From: Candidatus Latescibacterota bacterium
GTDB taxonomy: Bacteria; JAAXHH01
DNA: 64,000 bases
Reading direction: 5' to 3'
Assembly (NCBI GenBank): GCA_022823465.1
Contig: JAJEHX010000023.1
Location: 1 to 64,000 of the forward strand
In this document: piece by piece, positions 47,223-56,556 of the stretch
Layout: every line of letters starts with the position of its first letter
How positions within the stretch are numbered: position 1 is the first letter of the stretch
The notes under the pieces: model-generated
Seen by the model: only the letters and a program-made list of their open reading frames with translations
Databases searched by the model: none
Told to the model about the DNA's origin: nothing
Translations under genes and position numbers: made by a program

Positions 47223-49208
47223 CTACGTCCATTCGTGCAGGGCGTGTCCCTGGCCGGGAAACCAGATCCAGTCCACGAGGAACCCGAGAAACACCCCCAC
47301 ACTGTATCCTACCAGCACGCCCCAGGCAAAGGGCTGGGCCCGTCGATAGATGGTCACTCCGCCGATCCGCATCAACAGCATCTTGATCAGCCAGGCCAGG
47401 AACAGCGAGAACATGAGCAGGCGGATCACGTCGGCGAAGGCCACGGTAAAACCCACCGGCGCCAGGGGCCAGCCGGGAAAACGGTAGGTCAGGGCCGTCA
47501 TGACCAGCATGATGACGCCGCCGAGGGCCATGAACAGGAACTCGGGCGGCTGCAGCTGGTCGGCGTTGCGTATCCACCGCACGATATCGTCAAAGTAGGT
47601 CTCGTTGATGCCGCCGAAGGCGTCGCGCGTGCCGAAGTTGTACGCGCCGATGGTCGTGTTCCCGATGTAGATCGTGTACAGGATGGACGTCAGCAGGCTG
47701 ACGACGAAGGTGACGGACATGAGGGCGAGTATGCCTCGCTTGTCCCGCAGCAGGTCGGACGTCACCTTGTCGGACTGGGCGATGGTGCCGATCCCCATGC
47801 CCCGCCAGTTCCGGGCGTAGACGGACCCCAGGCCCAGGGTGGTCAGGCTCTGGGGGTCGATGTTTCCCGAGCCCACGGTCAGTATGGTGAAATGGTGGGC
47901 ATTGACCGGAAGGTCCATGAAGGCCAGGCCCGTCTGGGCGATGATCCGGGCCGTGCCCAGGTACAGAATGAAGAGAAACAGCAGGTAAACGGGCAGCACC
48001 TGCCAGGAGAGGCCCGACCCCACGAGCCAGGCCACCAGGTAGACCAGGCAGCCGGCCAGTCCGAGGACGGCCACCCGGTAGGACATCAACTCCGAGGCCG
48101 GCCGCTCGCCGCTGCGCAGGGCCCGCCGAAAGACGTCGGCGATCTGTGCGCGCGCCGTCCAAAGGTGCCAGAAGACGAAGACGATGAATCCGCCGAAGAA
48201 CTGGGCCTTCACCACGGCGTTCACCCCCACCGGACTGCCGGAATACTGGAGGCCGACGCGGTCCAGCAGTCCGCCTTCCAGCACGCCGCAAAGGGCGAAG
48301 AACCACAGGCTGAAGGTGATCTCGACCGGCGCCAGGAATGCGAAGCACAGGGCATAGATGTTGACGCTGATCCTTATGGCCGGTATGCCTTCCAGCAAGG
48401 TCAGGTTTGTGTGGTAGAGCGCGCCGATGGGAATGTGCGGGATGGCTCCCCAGAACGAGGAGATGTTCCAGATCATCAGGGCAAGGGATAAACTGAAGCC
48501 CACCTGGAACATGCGGTCGTAGACGAATCGCGGAAAGGTCCGTTCCGTCCCATCGTCATGGCGGATCAGGTCGACGGCCATCTGCACGAGCGGAAAGGAC
48601 AGCCGCTCGTGGGCCACCCAGGTCCTCCTCATGATGGTGGACATGCAGGCGCCCATGAAGAACAGCACGACGAAGAAGGTCAGCCACCAGAAGAGGGGCG
48701 AAAACCAGGGCCCCCAGATGACGTCGCCGGCTCCTTCCGGGATCCCCTCGTAGAACCACACCAGCGTGTTGCCCTGGCCGCTGACCAGCAGCCAGTCCGG
48801 CAGATAGTCGAAGAAGGTGGCCTCCCACTGGTTCTCCGGCCGCGCGAAATAGTAGGGCGTGGCGATGACCCCCATGAGATAGGCGACCAGGACCTTGCCC
48901 GGCACGAGGGAGGAAACGAACATCATTACGAAGACCAGGGCCAGTTCGCTTCCGTTCAGCACCCAGGACGGCCGCCAGGTGCGCAGGGCCGGGTTGACGA
49001 TGAGCAGGAGGAAGAAGAAGGGGATCAGGACCGCGATGGGCAGATGGGACACCGTCATGCGGGACGAATGCACGAGGAAGGAGCCGAAGGGGACCCAGAT
49101 GTTGATCAGGACGGCGAGCAGCAGGCCCAGGACCACGGCGCGGCGTGATATGCCGGCTGATCGCAATGTTCCGGGTTGCGGGATACCAATGCGCAGTTTG
49201 GTTGCCAT
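47223..49208 (-). CDS. Multi-pass membrane protein, DUF6785-like/OPT-related transporter
   Basis: This is a 661-residue polytopic protein with about 14 hydrophobic segments, starting SRRAVVLGLLLAVLINIWVP. Segments such as SSLVPGKVLVAYLMGVIATP, MSTIMRRTWVAHERLSFPLV and TARIIAQTGLAFMDLPVNAH recall the uncharacterised DUF6784/DUF6785 proteins, distantly like oligopeptide transporters. The substrate is unknown. It converges with the DHDPS-like gene. I know this family mostly from uncultivated and planctomycete-like lineages, which supports the taxonomic guess. Confidence 0.75.
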   Translation of the reverse strand: MATKLRIGIPQPGTLRSAGISRRAVVLGLLLAVLINIWVPFGSFLVHSSRMTVSHLPIAVLIPFFFLLLIVNPALRTWRPSWVLNGSELALVFVMMFVSSLVPGKVLVAYLMGVIATPYYFARPENQWEATFFDYLPDWLLVSGQGNTLVWFYEGIPEGAGDVIWGPWFSPLFWWLTFFVVLFFMGACMSTIMRRTWVAHERLSFPLVQMAVDLIRHDDGTERTFPRFVYDRMFQVGFSLSLALMIWNISSFWGAIPHIPIGALYHTNLTLLEGIPAIRISVNIYALCFAFLAPVEITFSLWFFALCGVLEGGLLDRVGLQYSGSPVGVNAVVKAQFFGGFIVFVFWHLWTARAQIADVFRRALRSGERPASELMSYRVAVLGLAGCLVYLVAWLVGSGLSWQVLPVYLLFLFILYLGTARIIAQTGLAFMDLPVNAHHFTILTVGSGNIDPQSLTTLGLGSVYARNWRGMGIGTIAQSDKVTSDLLRDKRGILALMSVTFVVSLLTSILYTIYIGNTTIGAYNFGTRDAFGGINETYFDDIVRWIRNADQLQPPEFLFMALGGVIMLVMTALTYRFPGWPLAPVGFTVAFADVIRLLMFSLFLAWLIKMLLMRIGGVTIYRRAQPFAWGVLVGYSVGVFLGFLVDWIWFPGQGHALHEWT

Positions 49209-49556
49209 GGTCCGGTACGCCGAAAGGTCAAAGAAAACCGGGTTTTAAGCGGGGAAAGGATGCCGGGTCTGTACGACTTCAATATATCCGGTTCCCGACA
49301 GACGGCACAACCCTAGATTTAGAACGCGAAGCCGCGTCCTTGGTTTTTGCTTGAACCGGTGTGTCAACCTTTTTATATTGCTTTGTTCAAGCATGCAACG
49401 GCTCATTACGCTCGGGATGAATGCGACAGTTTGGGCCTCGCGGCCGTTCCGGGCATTCCCATGTTCCCCAACGATGCGAAACGCGGAAACGGCGGACTGC
49501 ACGGCTTCGAGCGTGCGAAACCGCCGGTTGCCGGATACCGACAGGGGTAGCGCCTC
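49209..49556. other. 348-base divergent gap with one promoter
   Basis: This gap separates the minus-strand transporter from the plus-strand giant protein. Apart from the plus-strand promoter at 49351-49379 I see no gene. The small ORFs listed here in the track (49347-49714) lack ribosome-binding sites and read as basic non-protein-like sequence. A leader of about 170 bases before ATG 49557 follows. Confidence 0.5.
49351..49379 (+). promoter_or_regulatory. Promoter upstream of the M28-like/FtsX fusion gene
   Basis: TTGAAC (49351-49356), a 17-base spacer and TATATT (49374-49379) fit a housekeeping promoter. Transcription would start near 49386, giving a leader of roughly 170 bases. Confidence 0.55.
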
Positions 49557-52500
49557 ATGTGGTCGAAGATAAAAACGGGGATCGGCATCGCCGTCGCGGC
49601 ACTGATGTTGTCCTCTGTCACCATCTTCCATCCCAGGGATATTACCGAAAATATCCTGATGAAGCTGATCTCCCTGCCCGAACCCCAGGAGATACAGCCC
49701 TTCCTGGGCCATGACCGTTCGCTGGAGGAGGCCCTGGAGTCGGTCAGCGCGGAGTCGATCGAAAACACGGTGCGGACCCTCTCCTCCTATCCTTCCCGGG
49801 TCGTGGGTTACGCCGGCGCGGATTCGGCCTATGAATACATCAGGGACCAGTTCGACGAGATCGGCCTGCAGGACGTCCGGACCGAGACGTTTCCGGTCAC
49901 GGTGCCCATCGACAAGGGCTCGAAACTCACCGTCCTGGAAACGGGCGAGGAGATCCCGCTCCACGCCCTCTGGCCCAATCTCGTGCGCACGCCCACCACG
50001 CCCCGCGAAGGGCTGTCCGGTCCGATCGTCTACGGCGGCAAGGGGGAATTCGGCGACTTCAACGGGTACGACATGCAGGGCAGCGTCGTACTCATGGATT
50101 TCGATTCCCAGGACCGGTTCATCAACGCCCGGATGCTCGGCGCCAGCGCCATCATCTTCTTCGACAACGGACGGGTGACCCGGAGCGAGGCGGAACTCAA
50201 ATTCATGGGGCTTCCGCTCAACGTGCCCCGGTACTGGGTCGAAAAGGACCACGTGCCCGCACTGCTGGCCCTGGCCGAACCGGCGACGAACCAGGTAAAC
50301 GTACAGGCCCGGATGGACTGGGAGGTCGTGGAAGGGAAGAACATCTTCGGGTGGATACCCGGGCTTGACGAGGAAATGCCAAATGCACGGGACGAGACCC
50401 GCACGAAATGGAAGGACTACACGATCGTCATCGAGTCCTTCTACGACGCCATGTCGGTGGTCCCAGGCGTTGCGCCCGGCGCCGAGAGCGCCACGGGCGT
50501 GGCCGCGCTGCTGGAAGTCGCCAGGGCGGTCAAGCAGTATAGCCCCAAGTACTCCGTGGTCATCCTGGCCACTTCCGCCCACTTCATGGGCCTGGAAGGC
50601 GCGCACAACTGGCTGTACCGGCACGGCAGGGCGAGCGGTTACTTCATGTCGAAGATCCCCGAGGAAGACAAGATCGACTTCGACATGTTCTTCGGTATCG
50701 ACCTTTCCAGTCACGAATCCCGCGTCGGCGCTTTCGCCTTCGGCACCTTCGACAACGGCGCCTGGGCGACCAACCACTACATAAAGAACATCTTCGCGCC
50801 CTATTCGAGGAAATTCGCGGGCTACATCCAGGAAGCCTTCGGGGCGGGCGCCGACTCGGCCCGGTACGTCAACGCCATCGTGCCTCCCCAGCGGACCTGG
50901 AAGGACTTCATGCCCGTCAAGCTGGGCCTGGACAGCGAGGCCGTCACCTACTTCGGCAAGAAGGGCATGTCCTTCGTCACGCCGAACGGTACCCGGGGCC
51001 TGGTGGACACGCCCCACGACCGCTTCGAATCGGTCAACGTCGCAAATGTGACCGAGCAGGCGCGCTCCCTCGCGGTCATGCTCGCCCGGGCCACGACGGA
51101 CGGCGAGCTCTTCGAAGAGACCAAGCTCAAGATCCAGGACACGGCCCACGACATGACCGGGACGGTCTACGAATTCGACCGGGACGTCAACTTCTTCGTG
51201 CCCAAGAAGCCCATCCCCGGCGCCCTGGTCACCTATTTCAAGAGCCTGACCAACACGGGCGTGCGGGGCATCCTGATCAACAAGGCCGATTCGCTGGGAC
51301 GCTTCGCCTTCCGTCCGCTGAAGCAACAGAAGGGGCCGATTAAGCTTCGGTCCTACGCCCTGGACGAGGACGGCGAGATCATCTACGCGCCCGACCTGGG
51401 GCAGGAAGGCGACAAGACCTTCCCCCTGAACGCGGCCAGCGGCGCGAACGAAAACACGACCCTGCAGATCGTGTTCCGGGCCCGGGCCCTCGACGTGTAC
51501 GAGATCATCGACTCCCGGTACCTCACCGCGCTGGACCAGTTGACCGTCCTGGGGCAGAACGACGCCGAGCCCCAGTGGTACGGCCACAGCTATATCGAGA
51601 AGCAGAGCGGCACGGAAGGGCGCACCGTTCCAGCCGCCGTCGTCTTCGCCAAGCCTGGGCAGCGCCTCAAGCTCCTCATGAGCACCAGCCTCTTCGGCGT
51701 CAAGTACCTGCTGACCAATGCGCCGGATGAATTTCTGAAGAATCCCGTCGAACCGGGCGAGGTGACCCTGGCGCTCCTGGAAGAGGCCCAGGGACAGGGC
51801 TACCTGGTCGACGAGGGGCTCATCGTCAATCCGTCCTACCAGGGCACGCGGGACATGTGGGTCGTGGACGACGTGCGGCTGAAGCAACTGGCCCGATTCG
51901 GCGTGGAGAACCAGCGCATCGAGCAACTGCACGAGGAGGCGCGCGTCGCCCTCCTGGAGGCGGAGGAGCATCTCGCGAACCGGGAATACGACGCCTTCAT
52001 TTCCAAGTCGCGGGAGGCCTGGGGGCTCGAAGCGCGGGGATACCCGGAAGTCAAGTCCACGGCGGACGACACGGTCAAGGGCGTGATCTTCTATTTCATC
52101 CTGCTCCTGCCCTTCTCCTTCTTCATGGAACGCCTGGTCTTCGGGTTCCCGACGATCAACAAGCGGATCTTCGGATTCGCCGTCTTCTTCATCGCGGTTT
52201 TCCTCGTGCTGCAGCAGGTGCATCCCGCCTTCAAGCTCAGCACGTCGCCCTACGTCATCTTCCTGGCCTTCGTCATCTTCGCGCTGGGGACGACCGTGCT
52301 CATCATCGTCCTGTCCAAGTTCAACCAGGAAGTGCAGAAGATCAAGCGCGCGCAGACGGGCATGCACGAGGCCGATATCGGCCGGTTGAGCGCCACGGCC
52401 GTCGCCCTGTCGCTGGGCGTCTCCAACCTGCGGAAACGTAAAGTGCGCACGGCCCTCACGGCCGCCACCATCACGCTGCTGACCTTTACCGTGCTGTCCT

Positions 52501-54185
52501 TCACGTCCATCACGACGTCCCTCAGGTACTACAAGCTGGAGCGGTACAACGAGCCGGCCTATGACGGGACGCTGGTCCGGGACCGGAACTGGAAGGGGCT
52601 GCAGCCCTCCGTCTACGACTATCTCAAGAGCACCTTCCAGGATAAGGCCACGCTGATCCCCCGGGCCTGGTACATGTCCCAGGTTAAAGGCGAAAAGGGG
52701 TTCTTCTCCTTCTCGTCGCCCAGGTCGTCCCACGAAAGCTACGTGAACAGCATCCTGGGCCTGACCCCGGACGAGCCGAAGGCGACCCGCCTCGATGAAT
52801 ACCTCCTGGGCGGGAGATGGTTCGAGCCCGGCGAACGGAACGCCGCCATACTGCCCGACGACGTGGCCGCGGTGGTGGGCATCAGGCCGGAAGACGCCGG
52901 TTCCGCCTACATCGACATGTTCGGCATGAATCTGCAGGTCGTCGGCGTGATCGATTCCCGCAGGTTCAACCAGCTCAAGGACCTGGACGACGAGAAGCTG
53001 ACGCCTGTCGACCTGGTCCAGGAAAAAGGCAAGATCGCGCAGCGTATCGGAGAGGACCCGCGGCTGCAGGCCGAATCGCCGCCGGAAGCCTTCATTCACC
53101 TCGAATCCAACAACGTGATGATCCTGCCGTTCGAGACGGTCATGGACCTCGACGGCAAGATGTACTCGGTCGCGATTACGGATTTCAGGGACGAAAGCGG
53201 GCAGCCGAATCCCGATTTCGACCGGGATATCGAGGACTTTCTGTCGCGGGTCGCCATGACCATGTTCGTGGGCAAGGACGGCACCGTAAACGTCTACAGT
53301 TCCATCGGCTCCACCTCCATCGGGGGCATCGGCAACTTCCTCATTCCCATTCTCGTCGCCGCCATGATCGTCCTGAACACCATGATGGGCGCGGTACACG
53401 AGCGCTTCCGGGAGATCGGCGTCTACAGCTCGGTCGGATTGGCGCCGAGCCACATCGCGGCCCTTTTCCTCGCGGAGTCTTCGGTCTTCGCCACGGTCGG
53501 CGCCGTGCTGGGATACCTGGGGGGGCAAACCATCACCCTCGTGCTGTCGAACTATGAGATCCTCGCCGGCCTGTCGCTGAACTATTCCTCCCTTTCGGCC
53601 GTCTGGTCGGTGGTCGTGGTGATGGCCACGGTCTTCCTGTCGACGGCCTATCCGGCGAAGAAGGCGGCGGACATGGCCGTGCCGGACGTGGGCCGGGAGT
53701 GGAAATTCCCCGAACCCGACGGGGACGACTGGAGTTTCGACTTCCCCTTCACCATCGGCAGCGTCGAGGTGCTGGGCATGTACGCCTATCTCACGCGGGT
53801 CTTCGAATCCTACGAGGAGGGTTCCCTGGGCGCCTTTGTCACGGAAAACGTCCAGTTGAGCGCCCAGGAGACGCCGTCGGGCCATCCCATGTACCATATC
53901 TCGATGATGACCTGGCTCGCGCCTTACGACCTGGGCATCAGCCAGCGCGTCTCCCTCAGCGCCGCGCCGGCCGAGAATGAAAGAGACCTGTACGCCGTCT
54001 GGGTGGACATCCACCGCGAGAGCGGCGACGTCGCGTCCTGGCAGCGCATCAACCGGCGATTCCTGAGCGTGCTGCGCAAGCGCTTCCTGGTCTGGCGCAC
54101 CCTGCCGCAGGACTTGAAGAACCAGTACGCCGTCGCCGGCCGGGAAACGACCAAAGAGGCGCAAGAAGCGGGCCAACCCGTATGA
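49557..54185 (+). CDS. Giant M28-peptidase-like/FtsX-permease fusion protein
   Basis: The 1542-residue membrane protein has an N-terminal helix (IGIAVAALMLSSVTIF), a PA-like domain (about 130-210, IVYGGKGEFGDFNGYDMQGS) and an M28-type domain (about 280-520). Where active M28 enzymes have the metal ligands HxD, D and EE it reads IVIESFYDAMSVVPG, GAESATGVAALLEVAR and LATSAHFMGLEGAHNW, so most zinc ligands are missing. Three helices (about 840-930) follow, then an FtsX/MacB permease part: VRTALTAATITLLTFTVLSF, a long periplasmic domain, NFLIPILVAAMIVLNTMMGA and VHERFREIGVYSSVGLAPSH. No ATPase gene adjoins it. The ATGA end couples it to the next gene. Confidence 0.85.
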   Translation: MWSKIKTGIGIAVAALMLSSVTIFHPRDITENILMKLISLPEPQEIQPFLGHDRSLEEALESVSAESIENTVRTLSSYPSRVVGYAGADSAYEYIRDQFDEIGLQDVRTETFPVTVPIDKGSKLTVLETGEEIPLHALWPNLVRTPTTPREGLSGPIVYGGKGEFGDFNGYDMQGSVVLMDFDSQDRFINARMLGASAIIFFDNGRVTRSEAELKFMGLPLNVPRYWVEKDHVPALLALAEPATNQVNVQARMDWEVVEGKNIFGWIPGLDEEMPNARDETRTKWKDYTIVIESFYDAMSVVPGVAPGAESATGVAALLEVARAVKQYSPKYSVVILATSAHFMGLEGAHNWLYRHGRASGYFMSKIPEEDKIDFDMFFGIDLSSHESRVGAFAFGTFDNGAWATNHYIKNIFAPYSRKFAGYIQEAFGAGADSARYVNAIVPPQRTWKDFMPVKLGLDSEAVTYFGKKGMSFVTPNGTRGLVDTPHDRFESVNVANVTEQARSLAVMLARATTDGELFEETKLKIQDTAHDMTGTVYEFDRDVNFFVPKKPIPGALVTYFKSLTNTGVRGILINKADSLGRFAFRPLKQQKGPIKLRSYALDEDGEIIYAPDLGQEGDKTFPLNAASGANENTTLQIVFRARALDVYEIIDSRYLTALDQLTVLGQNDAEPQWYGHSYIEKQSGTEGRTVPAAVVFAKPGQRLKLLMSTSLFGVKYLLTNAPDEFLKNPVEPGEVTLALLEEAQGQGYLVDEGLIVNPSYQGTRDMWVVDDVRLKQLARFGVENQRIEQLHEEARVALLEAEEHLANREYDAFISKSREAWGLEARGYPEVKSTADDTVKGVIFYFILLLPFSFFMERLVFGFPTINKRIFGFAVFFIAVFLVLQQVHPAFKLSTSPYVIFLAFVIFALGTTVLIIVLSKFNQEVQKIKRAQTGMHEADIGRLSATAVALSLGVSNLRKRKVRTALTAATITLLTFTVLSFTSITTSLRYYKLERYNEPAYDGTLVRDRNWKGLQPSVYDYLKSTFQDKATLIPRAWYMSQVKGEKGFFSFSSPRSSHESYVNSILGLTPDEPKATRLDEYLLGGRWFEPGERNAAILPDDVAAVVGIRPEDAGSAYIDMFGMNLQVVGVIDSRRFNQLKDLDDEKLTPVDLVQEKGKIAQRIGEDPRLQAESPPEAFIHLESNNVMILPFETVMDLDGKMYSVAITDFRDESGQPNPDFDRDIEDFLSRVAMTMFVGKDGTVNVYSSIGSTSIGGIGNFLIPILVAAMIVLNTMMGAVHERFREIGVYSSVGLAPSHIAALFLAESSVFATVGAVLGYLGGQTITLVLSNYEILAGLSLNYSSLSAVWSVVVVMATVFLSTAYPAKKAADMAVPDVGREWKFPEPDGDDWSFDFPFTIGSVEVLGMYAYLTRVFESYEEGSLGAFVTENVQLSAQETPSGHPMYHISMMTWLAPYDLGISQRVSLSAAPAENERDLYAVWVDIHRESGDVASWQRINRRFLSVLRKRFLVWRTLPQDLKNQYAVAGRETTKEAQEAGQPV

Positions 54186-55006
54186 AGTTCGCCTTCTGTA
54201 ATGAAATGTTCCGGGACGTGCCCCTCCGGCAGGTCTTTCGCACCGCCGCGGAAATCGGTTACGACGGCGTGGAGATCGCCCCATTCACGGTGGCGCGTTC
54301 GGTGAACGAGGTCGGACCGGACGCAAGGAAGGCGATTCGCGACGAGGCCGCCGAATTCGGCCTGGAGATCACGGGACTGCACTGGGTCCTGCTCAGCCCG
54401 GAAGGCCTCTACCTCAATCACCCCGACGACGGCATCCGCTACTGCACCAGGCTGTATCTCTGCGACCTGGTGAAATTCTGCGGGGACCTGGGCGGCCGGG
54501 TCATCGTCCTCGGATCGCCGAAGCAGCGCAACGTGTTGCCGGACCAGACCTTCGAGGCGACCTGGGACCGGACCCGGACGGCCCTCGAGGAATGTCTGCC
54601 CGCGGCCGAAGAAAACGGCGTAACGATCTGCCTCGAGCCCCTGGACAGCGCCCAGACCAATTTCATCAACACCCCGGCCGAGGCCGCGCGGATGGTCCGG
54701 GAGATCGGTCATCCGAATCTCCGCATGATCATCGACGTGCGGGCGACCCTTTGCCAGGGCCTGGACGCCGCGGAGGCCGTTCGCGAACACAAGGACGACA
54801 TGGCTTACATTCACTTCAATAACGCCAACGGCGATGGCCCGGGTTACGGCGACACCGATTTCGTGCCCATTCTGCGGGCGCTTCGGGAAACGGGTTACGA
54901 GGGGTACGGTTCGGTGGAAGTCTTCGACTATTCTTACGGCGCGGAGAACATAGCGCGAAAGAGCCTGGAAACGCTCCGGACGGCCTGGGCGGCCTGGGCG
55001 GCATAA
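54182..55006 (+). CDS. Sugar phosphate isomerase/epimerase-type TIM barrel protein
   Basis: This is a xylose-isomerase-like barrel (AP endonuclease 2 superfamily) of 274 residues. Typical segments are MKFAFCNEMFRDVPLRQVFR, AAEIGYDGVEIAPFTV, metal-site Glu in GVTICLEPLDSAQTNF, Asp in LRMIIDVRATLCQG, His in DDMAYIHFNNANGDGPGYG and the final Glu in GYGSVEVFDYSYGAE. It would isomerise or epimerise a sugar or polyol with a divalent metal. Its ATG overlaps the fusion gene's stop; pyrR follows. Confidence 0.88.
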   Translation: MKFAFCNEMFRDVPLRQVFRTAAEIGYDGVEIAPFTVARSVNEVGPDARKAIRDEAAEFGLEITGLHWVLLSPEGLYLNHPDDGIRYCTRLYLCDLVKFCGDLGGRVIVLGSPKQRNVLPDQTFEATWDRTRTALEECLPAAEENGVTICLEPLDSAQTNFINTPAEAARMVREIGHPNLRMIIDVRATLCQGLDAAEAVREHKDDMAYIHFNNANGDGPGYGDTDFVPILRALRETGYEGYGSVEVFDYSYGAENIARKSLETLRTAWAAWAA

Positions 55007-55066
55007 GCCGGAGGCCAGCGTCCGGGAGCAGGCGGCACGAGCCGCGGAGCATGAGAGGGTGGCCGG

Positions 55067-55600
55067 GTGAATCAACAGGTCCTCGACAGAGAAGGCATCG
55101 CCAGGGCGGTATCTCGTATCGCCCACCAGATCCTGGAACGCAACAAGGGCGCGGCCGGCATCGTCATCGTCGGTATACAGAGGAGAGGGGACTGGCTGGC
55201 GCGCCGGCTGGCCGATGCCTTGCGCGAAGCAGAGGACACGGCCGTTCCCGTGGGCGTGCTGGACATCAACCTCTACCGCGACGACCTCCAGGTCCGCGCG
55301 GACTACCCCGTCGTCCGAACCACCGACATACCCTTCGACATCGAGGGACGCACCGTCATCCTGGTCGACGACGTCCTGTACACGGGCCGTACCATCCGGG
55401 CGGCGCTGGACGAACTGAAGGACTTCGGCCGGGCCAGGCGCATCGAACTCGCCGTCCTGATCAACCGGGAGGGGCGGGAACTGCCGATCCAGGCGGACTA
55501 TATCGGGGAGGACATCGAAGTGGGCCCCGGCAGAACCGTGGTCGTGCACGTTCATGAACTCGACCGGAAAGATGACGTTTCCGTCGAGGAGGTGGTGTGA
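55067..55600 (+). CDS. pyrR: Bifunctional pyr regulator/uracil phosphoribosyltransferase-type PyrR
   Basis: PyrR binds pyr mRNA in response to UMP in many bacteria and often has uracil phosphoribosyltransferase activity. The 177-residue protein shows IVIVGIQRRGDWLARRLADA, LDINLYRDDL and the PRPP loop VILVDDVLYTGRTIRAALDE, then LAVLINREGRELPIQADYIG. It starts at GTG 55067. It heads pyrR-pyrB-pyrC, with the pyrB ATG overlapping its TGA. I found no obvious attenuator hairpin in the 60 bases before it. Confidence 0.95.
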   Translation: MNQQVLDREGIARAVSRIAHQILERNKGAAGIVIVGIQRRGDWLARRLADALREAEDTAVPVGVLDINLYRDDLQVRADYPVVRTTDIPFDIEGRTVILVDDVLYTGRTIRAALDELKDFGRARRIELAVLINREGRELPIQADYIGEDIEVGPGRTVVVHVHELDRKDDVSVEEVV

Positions 55601-56556
55601 TGGATGAAGCCCGCCTCCACGCGCTGCGCCACCGCCACCTTATCGGCCTCGAGGATTTCTCGCGCGAGGAAATCCGGCTGATCCTGGATACGGCGGACTC
55701 CTTCAAGGAAGTGATCCGGCGCCCCATCCGGAAGGTCCCCGCCTTAAGGGGGAAGAACGTCGTCAATCTCTTCTTCGAATCGAGCACCCGCACGCGGCTG
55801 TCCTTCGAACTGGCCGAGAAGCAGCTCTCCGCCGATACCCTGAATTTCGCATCCACCGGCAGCAGCGTGTCCAAGGGAGAGACCCTCGGCGACACGGCCC
55901 GGAACATCGAAGCCATGCAGGTGGACTGCGTGGTGGTGCGTCATTCGGCGGCGGGCGTCCCCTTCTTCCTTTCCCAGTGCCTGTCGAACGCCGTCGTCAT
56001 CAACGCCGGCGACGGCGCCCACGAACATCCGACCCAGGGCCTGCTCGACCTGCTGACCATGCGGGACGCGCTGGGCGACCTGGAAGGGCTGAAGGTCGCG
56101 CTCATTGGCGACGTCGCCCACAGCCGGGTGGCGCGCTCCAACATATGGGGACTTCAGAAAATGGGCGCGAAGGTGGCCGTCTGCGGCCCGCCCACGCTGA
56201 TCCCCGTCGACATCGAAGCAATGGGCGTTGAGGCTTGCCACCGGCTAGAGGACGCCCTCCGCGACGCCGACGTGGTCTACGCCCTGCGGATACAGCTTGA
56301 AAGGCAACAGGAAGCCTTCTTCCCTTCCCAGCGCGAATACACGCGGCTCTTCGGCATCGACCCGGAACGCCTCGAACTCGCCCGTCCCGGCGCCATCGTC
56401 ATGCATCCCGGTCCCATCAACCGCGGCGTGGAACTCGACTCCCGCGTGGCGGACAGCGGCCGGTCCGTCATTCTCGACCAGGTAACCAACGGGGTCGCCG
56501 TCCGTATGGCGGTCCTCTATCTCCTCAACGGCGGGGGTGAGCGCGATGCGGCCTGA
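55600..56556 (+). CDS. pyrB: Aspartate carbamoyltransferase catalytic subunit
   Basis: PyrB makes carbamoyl-aspartate in pyrimidine synthesis. The 318-residue protein has the carbamoyl-phosphate motif VVNLFFESSTRTRLSFELAE, the SKGET loop (SVSKGETLGDTARNIEAM), AHEHPTQGLLDLLTMRDALG and IVMHPGPINRGVELDSRVAD. I choose ATG 55600 (TGATG overlap with pyrR, AGGAGG upstream), one codon inside the track's GTG. It overlaps pyrC slightly. No pyrI regulatory subunit is present. Confidence 0.96.
   Translation: MDEARLHALRHRHLIGLEDFSREEIRLILDTADSFKEVIRRPIRKVPALRGKNVVNLFFESSTRTRLSFELAEKQLSADTLNFASTGSSVSKGETLGDTARNIEAMQVDCVVVRHSAAGVPFFLSQCLSNAVVINAGDGAHEHPTQGLLDLLTMRDALGDLEGLKVALIGDVAHSRVARSNIWGLQKMGAKVAVCGPPTLIPVDIEAMGVEACHRLEDALRDADVVYALRIQLERQQEAFFPSQREYTRLFGIDPERLELARPGAIVMHPGPINRGVELDSRVADSGRSVILDQVTNGVAVRMAVLYLLNGGGERDAA

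Noticed and set aside
48558-49148. Plus-strand ORFs opposite the multi-TM transporter
   Set aside because: They are highly charged shadow sequences of a membrane-protein gene on the other strand.
49245-54284. Minus-strand ORF of 1679 residues opposite the FtsX fusion
   Set aside because: It is a GC-rich shadow: rich in Gly/Arg/His/Asp with no recognisable domain, while the plus strand has clear membrane helices and domains.
55007-55066. PyrR-binding attenuator before pyrR
   Set aside because: The 60-base gap shows no anti-antiterminator-like hairpin set and no T tract.
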